Part shown: piece after piece, positions 25,519 through 34,238 of the stretch
How positions within the stretch are numbered: position 1 is the stretch's first letter
How the letters are laid out: each line of letters starts with the position of its first letter
Assembly: GCF_945957525.1 (NCBI RefSeq)
Contig: NZ_CAMFLA010000001.1
Location: 248,001-312,000 of the forward strand
Direction: 5' to 3'
Source of the DNA: an uncultured Aquitalea sp.
GTDB taxonomy: Bacteria; Pseudomonadota; Gammaproteobacteria; Burkholderiales; Chromobacteriaceae
Length of the DNA: 64,000 nt
Position numbers and translations under genes: made by a program
Notes under the pieces: generated by a model
Told to the model about the DNA's origin: nothing
What the model saw: the letters and a program-made list of their open reading frames with translations, nothing else
The model's database searches: none

Positions 25519-28437
25519 ATGCCCTTCACCCAGCGCGCCATTTCCCTGCAACTTCACATCGCTTACCTCTTCATCGGCCTCCTGCTCAGCTTTGCGGTCG
25601 TAAGCGGCATATATCACTATCGGGAAGAAACCCGCCTGTTGCTGGATGCCGCCGACAAGGAGATGTCGCTGGTAGGCGATCAGACCGGGTTGCAAATGGA
25701 AGGCCTGTATCAGCCGGCCGCCACCTTTGTCGACCTGCTGGCCCAGCAGCGCCTGATGCGCGCCACCACGCTGGACGAACGACTGGACAGCCTGCCCTTT
25801 GTACTGGATGGCATGCGCCGGCTACCCGCAGTCACTGCCAGCTACATCGGCTACGACAACGGCGACTTCTTCATGCTGCGCCGCTGGCGCTCCGATCCGG
25901 CCTTCGGCAAACTCTTCCACGCACCCGCCGGTACCCGCTGGGTAGTGCAGAGCCTGATCCGCATCGGCACCAGCACACAGGGCGAATTTCTCTATCTGGA
26001 CGATGACGGCAAGCTGCTGAGCCGCGAATGGCGCGACGACTACCGCTTTGATCCGCGCAGCCGCGGCTGGTATCAGGCCGCCAGAAAGTCGCCGGACCAA
26101 GTCACCTCGCCGCCTTACATCTTTTTCACCACCCGCCAAAGCGGCATCACCCTGTCGCGGCGCAGCGGCAATGACATGGCCGTCGCCGGCGCCGACATCC
26201 AGCTGGACGATATCGGCCGCATCCTGCAGAAATCCCGGCTTACCCCACACAGCGCGCTGGCGCTGCTGGATGAGCAAGGCGCTGTCCTCAGTTGGGATTT
26301 GGGCGTGCCCGAAGCCAAGGTTGGCCCAAACGGCCAATTGCGGCCTCCGGCGCTGAGCGACACCGGTAATGCAGTGCTCATCCGCCTGCAACAACTCAAT
26401 CCCGAAGACCGGGGCGAAGCCTTCACGGTTAACGGCGAAGACTGGCAAGGCACCATCGAAGCCGTGCCCGTGCCCGGCGGCAAGCCGCTCAAACTGCTGA
26501 TCGCCGCGCCGCACCGCGAACTGCTGGCTGACGCACTGGCCATCCGCAACCGCATCCTGCTGGTGACCGGCTTGTTGATCGTTATCGGCGTCGCCTTGGC
26601 CAGCTGGCTGGCCCGTCTCGCCTCCCGCCCGCTGAGCGACCTGACCCACGAGGCGGAAAAGATTCGCCGTTTCGATTTTGCCGATCCCGTGGGCACCAGC
26701 TCCACCATCAAGGAAGTGGTGCAGCTGGCGCAATCGTTCGACAGCATGAAATCCACCATTCGCCAGTTTCTGGACCTCTCCAGCACGCTGGCGTCGGAAA
26801 CCCACTTCCCCACCCTGCTCAAGCGGGTACTGACCGAGCTGCAGCAAGCCACCGGCGCGGAAGGCGGCCTGCTGCTGCTGATCGATGCCGACAACGGCAA
26901 ACTCACCAGCGCGGAACGCATCTGGCGGGGACACGCGCCGGCGGAAAGTACGCCGCTGGCCATCAACGCCGACAGCCATCCCGGCCACCCGCTGCTGAGC
27001 GCGCTGCAAAATCCCGACCGGCCACTGCCGCTGGACGCCGATACGGCCCGCATGCACTTCGGTACGCTGGGCGACATCGACCGACCACTCACCCTGCTGG
27101 CCATGCCCTTGCAGGACCGCAGCGGCCAGTTGCTGGGCGCAGTCGCCCTGTTGGTGGATGAAGTGCGCGCACCGCTGGGTGCGGACCGGCTGGGCTTTGC
27201 GCACGCCCTGTCCGGCACCGCCGCCATCGCTCTGCAAACCCAGCAGCTGATCAACGAGCAGAAAATCCTGCTGGAGTCTTTCATCCAGCTGATTGCCGGC
27301 GCCATCGACGCCAAGAGCCCCTACACCGGCGGCCACTGCCAGCGAGTGCCCGACCTCACCAAACGGTTGGCCGAAGCCGCCTGCCAGGAAAAACAGGGCG
27401 TGTTCGCCGACTTCAAACTCAGTGCGGAAGAGTGGGAAGAGCTGCACATCGCAGCCTGGCTGCACGACTGCGGCAAGGTCACCACGCCGGAATACGTGGT
27501 GGACAAGGCCACCAAGCTGGAAACCCTCTACGATCGCATTCACGAAGTGCGCATGCGCTTTGAAGTGCTCAAGCGCGACGCGGAAACCGCCTGCTGGAAG
27601 GCGATTGCCGAAGGCGGCGAACGCGAAGCCTTGCTAGAGAATATGGCCGAAGAGCAAAAGCGACTGGATGACGATTTCGCTTTTGTCGCCAGTTGCAACG
27701 AGGGTGGGGAATTCATGAGCCCGGACCGGGTGGCGCGGCTGAAAGCACTGGCCGGCAAAACCTGGCTGCGCACCCTGAGCGACCGCCTGGGCGTGAGCTT
27801 CGCAGAGAAAAAACGCAAGGACGCGCAGGGCGCCGAAACCCTGCCCGCGCCGGAAGCGCTGCTGGCCGACAAACCCGAGCACATCATCCCGCGCGAAGAT
27901 CACGACCGCTTGCCAACCGACAGCCGCTGGCAGTTCCGCGTCGACATGCCCGAACATCTTTACAACCGGGGCGAACTGTACAACCTGTCCGTCGGGCGCG
28001 GCACGCTGTCCGAGGAGGAGCGCTACAAGATCAACGAGCACATCATCCAGACCATCATCATGCTGGGCAATCTGCCGCTGCCGCGTCATCTGCGCCGCAT
28101 TCCGGAGATCGCCGGCGGGCATCACGAAAAAATGGACGGCAGCGGCTATCCGCGCCGGCTCAAGCGCGAAGAGATGGGCTGGACGGCGCGTATGATGGCC
28201 ATTGCAGACATATTTGAAGCCCTCACTGCTGGCGATCGGCCCTACAAACAGGGCAAAACCCTGTCCGAAGCCATCCGCATCATGTCCTTCATGAAGAAAG
28301 ACCAGCACATCGACCCGGATCTGTTCGACCTCTTCCTGCGCACCGGCATCTACCTGGACTACGCCCGCCAGTACATGGACCCAGCGCAGATAGACGACGT
28401 GGACATCCAGCCCTACCTGAGCCCTGTCGGCGTCTAA
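25519..28437 (+). CDS. Membrane Cache-HAMP-GAF-HD-GYP c-di-GMP phosphodiesterase
   Basis: 972 residues. TM1 (about 11-31), a periplasmic double-Cache sensor (about 35-340, with 'RFDPRSRGWYQAARKSPDQVTSPPY' typical of dCache), TM2 (about 345-365), HAMP, GAF-like domain (about 420-580), then HD-GYP. 'HIAAWLHDCGKV' near 649 holds the metal-binding HD. 'IAGGHHEKMDGSGYPRRL' near 874 holds HHExxDGxGYP, followed by 'MAIADIFEALTAGDRPYK'. Key residues are intact, so c-di-GMP hydrolysis is expected. About 170 residues separate the HD and GYP parts, more than in simple HD-GYP proteins; much of that segment is charged and helical. Confidence 0.93.
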   Translation: MPFTQRAISLQLHIAYLFIGLLLSFAVVSGIYHYREETRLLLDAADKEMSLVGDQTGLQMEGLYQPAATFVDLLAQQRLMRATTLDERLDSLPFVLDGMRRLPAVTASYIGYDNGDFFMLRRWRSDPAFGKLFHAPAGTRWVVQSLIRIGTSTQGEFLYLDDDGKLLSREWRDDYRFDPRSRGWYQAARKSPDQVTSPPYIFFTTRQSGITLSRRSGNDMAVAGADIQLDDIGRILQKSRLTPHSALALLDEQGAVLSWDLGVPEAKVGPNGQLRPPALSDTGNAVLIRLQQLNPEDRGEAFTVNGEDWQGTIEAVPVPGGKPLKLLIAAPHRELLADALAIRNRILLVTGLLIVIGVALASWLARLASRPLSDLTHEAEKIRRFDFADPVGTSSTIKEVVQLAQSFDSMKSTIRQFLDLSSTLASETHFPTLLKRVLTELQQATGAEGGLLLLIDADNGKLTSAERIWRGHAPAESTPLAINADSHPGHPLLSALQNPDRPLPLDADTARMHFGTLGDIDRPLTLLAMPLQDRSGQLLGAVALLVDEVRAPLGADRLGFAHALSGTAAIALQTQQLINEQKILLESFIQLIAGAIDAKSPYTGGHCQRVPDLTKRLAEAACQEKQGVFADFKLSAEEWEELHIAAWLHDCGKVTTPEYVVDKATKLETLYDRIHEVRMRFEVLKRDAETACWKAIAEGGEREALLENMAEEQKRLDDDFAFVASCNEGGEFMSPDRVARLKALAGKTWLRTLSDRLGVSFAEKKRKDAQGAETLPAPEALLADKPEHIIPREDHDRLPTDSRWQFRVDMPEHLYNRGELYNLSVGRGTLSEEERYKINEHIIQTIIMLGNLPLPRHLRRIPEIAGGHHEKMDGSGYPRRLKREEMGWTARMMAIADIFEALTAGDRPYKQGKTLSEAIRIMSFMKKDQHIDPDLFDLFLRTGIYLDYARQYMDPAQIDDVDIQPYLSPVGV

Positions 28438-28443
28438 CGCAAA

Positions 28444-28477
28444 AAGGCGGCGGCGGGGTCTGCCCCGCCGCCGCCTT
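28444..28477 (+). terminator. GC-rich terminator hairpin of the HD-GYP gene
   Basis: Perfect 15-bp stem (28444-28458 with 28463-28477), loop TCTG. There is no T-run after it on the plus strand; the strand continues straight into CGGCCAACCTT, so the descending arm overlaps a copy of the repeated motif. On the minus strand the stem is followed by TTT, but the nearest minus gene starts further left, so plus-strand termination is more likely. Confidence 0.65.
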
Positions 28478-28488
28478 CGGCCAACCTT
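28475..28488 (-). repeat. Full-length copy of the AAGGTTGGCCGAAG motif in a terminator
   Basis: Plus strand CTTCGGCCAACCTT. It is intergenic and shares its first three bases with the terminator stem. DNA uptake sequences of Neisseria are also often found in or beside terminators. Confidence 0.6.
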
Positions 28489-28542
28489 GGCGCATGTTGC
28501 TTCCCATCGCGCCAGGCCTTCCTTGCCTGATCCACACGCCGG

Positions 28543-29121
28543 CTATTCGGTATGCGCAGCCTGCTCCATGCGACGATCCGGCACCAGCCAGGCCAACGCC
28601 ATCAACCAGTACAGCGCCACACCCAGCCAGGGCTGCCAGCAAGACAACAGCACGCCTGTCAGGTAGATCACCGGCGACAGCTTGCCTTTCAAGTCGCCGC
28701 CCAGCGCCCGGGACAGCGATTCGCGATTGCCCGGCACGCACAACAGCGCCTGCTGCATCAGCCACCACGCCACCGCGCACATCAATAGCACCGCGCCATA
28801 TGCTGCCACCGGCACCGCCTCCAGATGGTTCTCGCCCATCCAGCCGGTCACAAAGGGCAGCAGCGACAGCCAGAACAGCAAATGCAGATTGGCCCACAAC
28901 ACCTTGCCGTCCACATGACGCACAGCGTGGTAGAAATGATGATGGTTGTTCCAGTAGATACCCACGTAGATAAAACTCAGCACATAGCTGAGGAATACCG
29001 GCAGCAATTCGCCCAAGGCGGCGAGGCTGGTGGCGTGCGGGACTTTCAGCTCCAGCACCATGATGGTGATGATGATGGCGATGACGCCATCGCTGAAGGC
29101 TTCCAGTCGGTTCTTGCCCAT
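28543..29121 (-). CDS. TMEM175-family potassium channel protein (DUF1211)
   Basis: 192 residues, about six membrane helices. The N-terminal 'RLEAFSDGVIAIIITIMVLELKVP' is the diagnostic first helix of TMEM175 (pore-lining, with the RxxxFSD motif). 'YVGIYWNNHHHFYHAV' follows. Bacterial members are tetrameric potassium-permeable channels of one repeat. The ATG at 29121 starts directly at this motif. It follows the kinase gene by 13 bases on the minus strand, so the two may be co-transcribed. Confidence 0.9.
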   Translation of the reverse strand: MGKNRLEAFSDGVIAIIITIMVLELKVPHATSLAALGELLPVFLSYVLSFIYVGIYWNNHHHFYHAVRHVDGKVLWANLHLLFWLSLLPFVTGWMGENHLEAVPVAAYGAVLLMCAVAWWLMQQALLCVPGNRESLSRALGGDLKGKLSPVIYLTGVLLSCWQPWLGVALYWLMALAWLVPDRRMEQAAHTE

Positions 29122-29134
29122 AAAGGCTCCTAAT

Positions 29135-30136
29135 TCAGTGCTGCGCGGCGGCGGCAGGTTGATACGGCACGGTGATGATGGCGCAATAGCGGTCCGGGGT
29201 ACTAACCGCCTCCAGCTGGGCTTCCGCGTCGTAAAACAGCGCCAGCCGTTCACGCAGGTTATCCAGCGCCATGCGGTTGCCCTTGTGCGGTTCGGCATTG
29301 CCGTCGGACAAGGGGTTGGTAACGGACAACACCAGCTGCTTGCCGGCCAGATGCGCGGCCACATGAATGACCCCGCCCGCCCGCGAACGCTCCACGCCGT
29401 GGTGGACCGCGTTTTCCACCAGCGGCTGCAGCAGCAGCGCCGGCAATACGGCATCGGCCGGCGCTTGCACATCCCAGCTCACTTGCAGGCGCTCGCCCAC
29501 CCGCTCAGCCTCGATGGCCAGATACATGCGTGCCAGCTCCACTTCGCGCGCCAGCGTAGAGGCCTTGCCCGGATCGGCCATCTGGGCGCGAAACAGATCC
29601 GCCAGGTTTTCCAGCACCATCTCGGCCTTGTCCGGCTTGCTGCGGATCAGGGCGATGGCGGCATTCAGGCTGTTGAAGAGAAAGTGCGGCCGGATGCGCG
29701 CCTGCAGCGCCGCCAGACGTGCTTCGCTCAAGGCGGGCGACAAAGCGCGCTGGCGCAGCCAGAAGTAATGCATCAGCAGCAGTGCCATCAGCATGGCCAA
29801 TAGCGGACGTTCAAGCGGAAAAGGATCGTGCGGGGTCAGCAGGCGATCCAGCCCGCTGACGCACAGCAGGCATACCAGCACCACCGTGAGATAGGGCTGG
29901 CGCTGGCGCATCAGGTGTTCGGACAACAAAGCAAGAATGCCGAGGATGAGCAGCAACGCCGGCTCCACCCAGGCGGTCAGCGTCAGGACGCGCACGAACA
30001 GCGGGTCGCTGCCCCGCAGCAGAATGGCCGCCACCAGCAATAGAAGGTTCACCAGCAGCAGGATGCGCAGCATTACGCCCAGATTGCGGAAATCCGGAAT
30101 AGCGAGATAGCGGCTTTTTTGCAGGATGGCTGACAT
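29135..30136 (-). CDS. LytS/AlgZ-type membrane sensor histidine kinase
   Basis: 333 residues. About four N-terminal membrane helices (about 20-125), then a His_kinase domain with the phospho-acceptor motif 'RPHFLFNSLNAAIALIRSKPDKAE' (His near 153) and an ATP-binding domain with the N-box-like 'LLLQPLVENAVHHGVE'. This is the AlgZ/FimS class whose partners are LytTR-type response regulators. The gene is divergent from argH, as in pseudomonads, but the gene after it is the TMEM175 channel. No algR-like regulator is adjacent. ATG at 30136. Confidence 0.88.
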   Translation of the reverse strand: MSAILQKSRYLAIPDFRNLGVMLRILLLVNLLLLVAAILLRGSDPLFVRVLTLTAWVEPALLLILGILALLSEHLMRQRQPYLTVVLVCLLCVSGLDRLLTPHDPFPLERPLLAMLMALLLMHYFWLRQRALSPALSEARLAALQARIRPHFLFNSLNAAIALIRSKPDKAEMVLENLADLFRAQMADPGKASTLAREVELARMYLAIEAERVGERLQVSWDVQAPADAVLPALLLQPLVENAVHHGVERSRAGGVIHVAAHLAGKQLVLSVTNPLSDGNAEPHKGNRMALDNLRERLALFYDAEAQLEAVSTPDRYCAIITVPYQPAAAAQH

Positions 30137-30262
30137 GACGGCGCTGAGAGAAAGATTGCCTGCATCATAGCAAGCGCCGGCAAGTCGGCGCGAGCCGCGG
30201 CGGTTGCTGCCGCCAAAGCCACAAGCGGGAAATCCCCGCTCGCCCGTCAAGGCCGGTTTCCC

Positions 30263-30297
30263 TATAATCATCCGGGATACCTCAGGTATCGCCCGGA
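30263..30297 (+). promoter_or_regulatory. argH promoter with hairpin at the transcript start
   Basis: A perfect TATAAT lies at 30263-30268. Immediately after it, 30271-30297 folds into a strong stem (TCCGGG...CCCGGA outside, ATACC/GGTAT inside, loop TCA). The hairpin would sit at the very 5' end of the argH transcript, or be a protein-binding palindrome in DNA. The -35 region is weak. Confidence 0.6.
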
Positions 30298-30329
30298 TAA
30301 CGCAACACACCCGCAGGGAAAACATCAAG

Positions 30330-31709
30330 ATGCAAGACAGCCATGCCTGGTCCGGTCGCTTCAGCGAACCGGTTTCCGAACTCGTCAAGAAGTACACCGC
30401 CTCGGTCGACTTCGACAAACGTCTGGCCGAATTCGATATCGAGGGCTCTTTGGCCCACGCCGCCATGCTGAACAAGGCCGGCGTTCTTTCCGATGACGAT
30501 CTGGCGGCCATCCGACGAGGCATGGCGGAAATCATCGACGAGATCCGCGCCGGCGCCTTCGCCTGGAGCGTGGACCTGGAAGACGTGCACATGAACGTGG
30601 AACGTCGCCTGACCGACAAGATCGGCGACGCCGGCAAGCGCCTGCACACCGGCCGTTCCCGCAACGACCAGGTGGCCACCGACATCCGCCTGTGGTTGCG
30701 CGCGCAGATCGACCTCATCGTCGGCCTGATCGGCGAGCTGCAGCAAAGCCTGCTGGAGCTGGCGGAACAGCACGCCGACACGGTCATGCCGGGCTTCACC
30801 CACCTGCAGGTGGCCCAGCCGGTGACCTTTGGCCACCACATGCTGGCCTATGTGGAAATGCTGTCTCGCGACGCCGAGCGCATGAGCGACTGCCGCAAAC
30901 GCGTCAACCGCCTGCCGCTGGGCGCGGCCGCGCTGGCCGGCACCACCTTCCCCATCAATCGTCACTACACGGCCGAGCTGCTGGGCTTTGACGATGTATG
31001 CCACAACTCGCTGGACGCCGTGTCCGATCGCGACTTCGCCATCGAATTCACCGCCGCCGCCAGCCTGGTGATGGTGCACCTGTCGCGCCTGTCCGAAGAA
31101 CTGATCCTGTGGATGAGCCCGCGCGTCGGCTTCATCGACATCGCCGACCGCTTCTGCACCGGCAGCTCCATCATGCCGCAGAAGAAAAACCCGGACGTAC
31201 CCGAGCTGGTGCGCGGCAAATCCGGTCGCGTGGTGGGCCACCTGATCGCCCTGGTCACCCTGATGAAGGCCCAGCCGCTGGCCTACAACAAGGACAATCA
31301 GGAAGACAAGGAGCCGCTGTTCGACACCGCGGACACCCTGATCGACACCCTGCGCATCTACGCCGACATGATGCGCGGCGTCACCGTCAAGCCGGCCGCC
31401 ATGCGCGCCGCCGTGCTGCAGGGCTTCGCCACCGCCACCGATCTGGCCGACTATCTGGTGAAGAAGGGCCTGCCCTTCCGCGACAGCCATGAAGTGGTAG
31501 CGCTGGCGGTAAGGTTTGCCGAAGGCCGTCAGGTGGATCTGGCCGACCTGTCGCTGGCCGAGCTGCAACAGTTCAGCCCGCTGATCGCCGAGGACATCTA
31601 TCAGGTGCTGACGCCGGAAGGCAGTCTGGCGCAGCGCGACCACGTCGGCGGCACCGCGCCCAAGCAGGTGCGCGCGCAGATCGCCCGCCACAAAGCGCGC
31701 CTTGGCTGA
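30330..31709 (+). CDS. argH: Argininosuccinate lyase
   Basis: 459 residues, fumarase/aspartase superfamily. '[20 protein letters not shown]' at the N-terminus, '[10 protein letters not shown]', '[18 protein letters not shown]', '[16 protein letters not shown]' and the signature '[20 protein letters not shown]' with the catalytic serine loop. It splits argininosuccinate to arginine and fumarate. ATG at 30330; a purine-rich GGGAAAA precedes it. A TTTGCC variant of the repeated motif lies at 31511-31525. Confidence 0.97.
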   Translation: MQDSHAWSGRFSEPVSELVKKYTASVDFDKRLAEFDIEGSLAHAAMLNKAGVLSDDDLAAIRRGMAEIIDEIRAGAFAWSVDLEDVHMNVERRLTDKIGDAGKRLHTGRSRNDQVATDIRLWLRAQIDLIVGLIGELQQSLLELAEQHADTVMPGFTHLQVAQPVTFGHHMLAYVEMLSRDAERMSDCRKRVNRLPLGAAALAGTTFPINRHYTAELLGFDDVCHNSLDAVSDRDFAIEFTAAASLVMVHLSRLSEELILWMSPRVGFIDIADRFCTGSSIMPQKKNPDVPELVRGKSGRVVGHLIALVTLMKAQPLAYNKDNQEDKEPLFDTADTLIDTLRIYADMMRGVTVKPAAMRAAVLQGFATATDLADYLVKKGLPFRDSHEVVALAVRFAEGRQVDLADLSLAELQQFSPLIAEDIYQVLTPEGSLAQRDHVGGTAPKQVRAQIARHKARLG

Positions 31710-31732
31710 CCACCGACCGATGCCGAACCTCC

Positions 31733-31757
31733 AGGCCCGCTGCTAGCGGGCCTTTTT
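31733..31757 (+). terminator. Rho-independent terminator of argH
   Basis: 9-bp stem (31733-31741 with 31745-31753), 3-base loop, then T5. Confidence 0.9.
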
Positions 31758-31834
31758 CATGCTTGCGCCGAGCGGACAGCAAAGCGGCATGCCAGTCGTA
31801 TATCATGTAATGTCGCCCAGCTCAGAGGCAGCCC

Positions 31835-33403
31835 ATGCCAGCCACGCCCGCCATTCCTCCCCGACTACGCCACACGCGCTGGCTGCCCTGGCTAATGGCC
31901 TCTCTCGCCTTTCTGCTGGGCCTGTTTCTGGCTGCCGCCTTTTACCGCTCCATGCTGCTGGAAGACGCCGAGCACAATGTGCAGCAGCTGGTCGCCATGT
32001 CCGACGCCTTGCTGGACGAGGCCGACAACGTCAATCGCACCGTACTCAAGCTGGCGCCGCAGCCTTGCCACAAGCTGCGCCCCTTCCTGCTCAATCTGGC
32101 CATGACCTCGCCTTATGTACGCAGCATCAACCTGCGAGATCTGGACGGTCAGCTGTTGTGCTCTTCCTACCTGCAAGCCGACCTCCCCATCCGGCCTGAC
32201 AACAGCCACCGCGCCGTCCGGCTGGAGATGCTGTCCGGCACCCGCCTCGCGCCCGATGTGCCTATCTTGGTGCTGCGCGAGCAGGCAGGGCCTTATCACG
32301 TATCGTCGGTGGTGGACCTGCGCTATCTGGCAGGCAGCATGCGGATGGCGGACAACTATCTGCCGGTTTACTTGCGCGTGGGCAAGCGCTGGGTGGGCAT
32401 GGACTCACACGTTTACGAACAAGCCCCGGCGAAGCTCGGTCTTGTCCAGACCAGCGCGAACTCCGGTCGTTACGATGTCACCGTTGTCTCGGGTTTGCCG
32501 ATGGGAGAAGGCCTGCGCCGGCTGCTGACCGATTACCCCCTCCTGCTGGCGCTGCTGGCCCTGATCGGCGCGCTGGCGGCGTACAGCAGCTACCAGATGC
32601 AGCGGCGGGCCGATCCAATGCAAAGCGAAATGCGCTTCGGGCTGGTGCACGCCGAGTTCGATCCCTGGCCGCAACCCTTGGTAGATGCGCAAACCGGCCA
32701 CTGGATAGGCGCAGAGGTGCTGATGCGCTGGCGTCATCCGCAGCAGGGACTGGTGCCGCCCAATCTGTTCATCCCCGCGGCCGAAGACAACGGCCTTATC
32801 GTGCCGATGACCCGCATGCTGATGCAAAAAACCGCAGCGGCCTTGCGCCGCGCCGCACTGCCGCCAGCCTGTCACATCGGCTTCAATGTCTGCGCCCGCC
32901 ATCTGGAAGAAGGAGACATCCTGCAGGACTGCCGTGATTTTCTCGAAGCTTTCCCGCCCGGCGCAGTGCGACTGGTGCTGGAGCTGACCGAGCGCCAACC
33001 GGTACCGGACACGCCCCGCATGGATGCCCTGTGGGACGAACTTCACCGTTTGGGCGTATGGATCGCCATCGACGACTTCGGCACCGGCCACTCCAGCCTC
33101 GCCTATCTGCAAACCCTGCATGTAGATGAGCTCAAGATCGACCAGAGCTTCGTCGCCGGCATCGGCACCGACAGCCTTACCCACAATATTCTCGACAGCG
33201 TGCTGGCGCTGGCGGTGAAGCTGGACATGACTATCGTCGCCGAAGGCGTGGAAACCGAAGCCCAGCAGCGCTACCTGAGCGATAATGGCGCCCATTTGCT
33301 GCAAGGCTATCTCTTCGCCAAACCCATGCCGCTGGCTGACTTTATCCAGCAGCTGCCGTCGCATGCCCCATCGGCCAAGCTGGCCGGCCACGCCACGGCC
33401 TGA
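31835..33403 (+). CDS. CSS-motif EAL-domain c-di-GMP phosphodiesterase
   Basis: 522 residues. TM1 (about 18-38), a periplasmic CSS domain with 'GQLLCSSYLQ' (Cys-Ser-Ser near 109) and other Cys for redox control, TM2 (about 230-248), then a cytosolic EAL domain. That domain has 'GAEVLMRWRHP' (EVL variant near 294), 'HIGFNVCARHLEEGDI', 'VLELTERQPVP', 'WIAIDDFGTGHSSLAYL' and 'TIVAEGVETEAQQ'. The metal and catalytic residues appear intact, so c-di-GMP hydrolysis is expected. In E. coli, related CSS-EAL proteins are controlled by DsbA/DsbB disulphide state. AGAGG supports the ATG at 31835. Confidence 0.92.
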   Translation: MPATPAIPPRLRHTRWLPWLMASLAFLLGLFLAAAFYRSMLLEDAEHNVQQLVAMSDALLDEADNVNRTVLKLAPQPCHKLRPFLLNLAMTSPYVRSINLRDLDGQLLCSSYLQADLPIRPDNSHRAVRLEMLSGTRLAPDVPILVLREQAGPYHVSSVVDLRYLAGSMRMADNYLPVYLRVGKRWVGMDSHVYEQAPAKLGLVQTSANSGRYDVTVVSGLPMGEGLRRLLTDYPLLLALLALIGALAAYSSYQMQRRADPMQSEMRFGLVHAEFDPWPQPLVDAQTGHWIGAEVLMRWRHPQQGLVPPNLFIPAAEDNGLIVPMTRMLMQKTAAALRRAALPPACHIGFNVCARHLEEGDILQDCRDFLEAFPPGAVRLVLELTERQPVPDTPRMDALWDELHRLGVWIAIDDFGTGHSSLAYLQTLHVDELKIDQSFVAGIGTDSLTHNILDSVLALAVKLDMTIVAEGVETEAQQRYLSDNGAHLLQGYLFAKPMPLADFIQQLPSHAPSAKLAGHATA

Positions 33404-33419
33404 CGTTCAGGAGCGCTTC

Positions 33420-34127
33420 TTGTCCCATCCCACCGCCGTCATCGGCATCGCCGGCGTCACTGTGCCCGGCGCGCTCGACTGTCTGGCCCGCATGCATCGC
33501 CATGCCGGACAATGCTTCAACCACCACCACCATCCGCGTTTTGTACTGGATCAACCGGACTTCGGCATCGTGCATGCCGCACAAGTGGACAACCGCTGGG
33601 ACATCGTCACGGACTCCATCGTTGGCTCGCTGCAACGGTTGGCCGAAGCCGGCGCGCAACTGGCGGTGATTCCGGCCAATACCGTGCACCGCTGCATCGA
33701 CGACATCCGAGCCCGCTCGCCCTTGCCGGTATTGAGCATGCTGGACGTGGTGGCGGAGGCCTGCCGCCAGCGCGGCCTGGCCAAAGTAGGCATACTCGGC
33801 ACCGCCTGGACCATGTCGGGCCATCTTTACCGCCAGCCGCTCTCGGCGCTGGGGCTGGAAGAAGCGATCCCCTCCCCGGCGGCGCAAGAGCGCATCCAGC
33901 GCGCCATTTTCGAGGAGCTGGTGCCCACCGGCGCTTGCAGCGCCCAGACGCTGGCCGATCTCTTGCGCATCGTACAAGACCTGCGCGATGCAGGTTGCGA
34001 CGGCGTGGCGCTGGCGTGCACCGAGCTGCCGCTGGTGCTCGATGACGACAACTGCGGCCTGCCGGCCATCGACACCACCCGCCTGTTGGCCGAAGCGGCG
34101 GTGAATGCCGTCTGTGAGCGAAAATGA
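33420..34127 (+). CDS. Aspartate/glutamate racemase-superfamily protein with first catalytic Cys replaced
   Basis: 235 residues starting at TTG (33420) with AGGAG 7 bases upstream. The fold is recognisable from 'VIGIAGVTVPGALDC', 'GAQLAVIPANTVHRCID' and 'GCDGVALACTELPLVL'. Classical racemases have CNT at the first site; here it reads ANT (Ala about 86), while the second Cys (about 200) remains. YgeA-type enzymes have Thr at the first site and arylmalonate decarboxylase has Gly, so this protein may be a decarboxylase, isomerase or altered racemase. It follows the EAL gene by 16 bases. Confidence 0.8.
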   Translation: MSHPTAVIGIAGVTVPGALDCLARMHRHAGQCFNHHHHPRFVLDQPDFGIVHAAQVDNRWDIVTDSIVGSLQRLAEAGAQLAVIPANTVHRCIDDIRARSPLPVLSMLDVVAEACRQRGLAKVGILGTAWTMSGHLYRQPLSALGLEEAIPSPAAQERIQRAIFEELVPTGACSAQTLADLLRIVQDLRDAGCDGVALACTELPLVLDDDNCGLPAIDTTRLLAEAAVNAVCERK

Positions 34128-34198
34128 GCCGAAAGCGCACCGGTTTGTGTCGTATCAAGGCCGGCAGCCGTGTTGTATTTGCCCTATCTGCGGAAAAT

Positions 34199-34217
34199 AT
34201 GTTAGTAAACTAAACAT
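34199..34217 (+). promoter_or_regulatory. Inverted-repeat operator candidate upstream of the DeoR/GlpR gene
   Basis: ATGTTAGTAAACTAAACAT, an imperfect palindrome 22 bases before the ATG. Its ATGTT...AACAT arms resemble GlpR-type operators, so autoregulation is likely but unproven. Confidence 0.5.
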
Positions 34218-34238
34218 GATTTTCGGAATCGAATCCCC

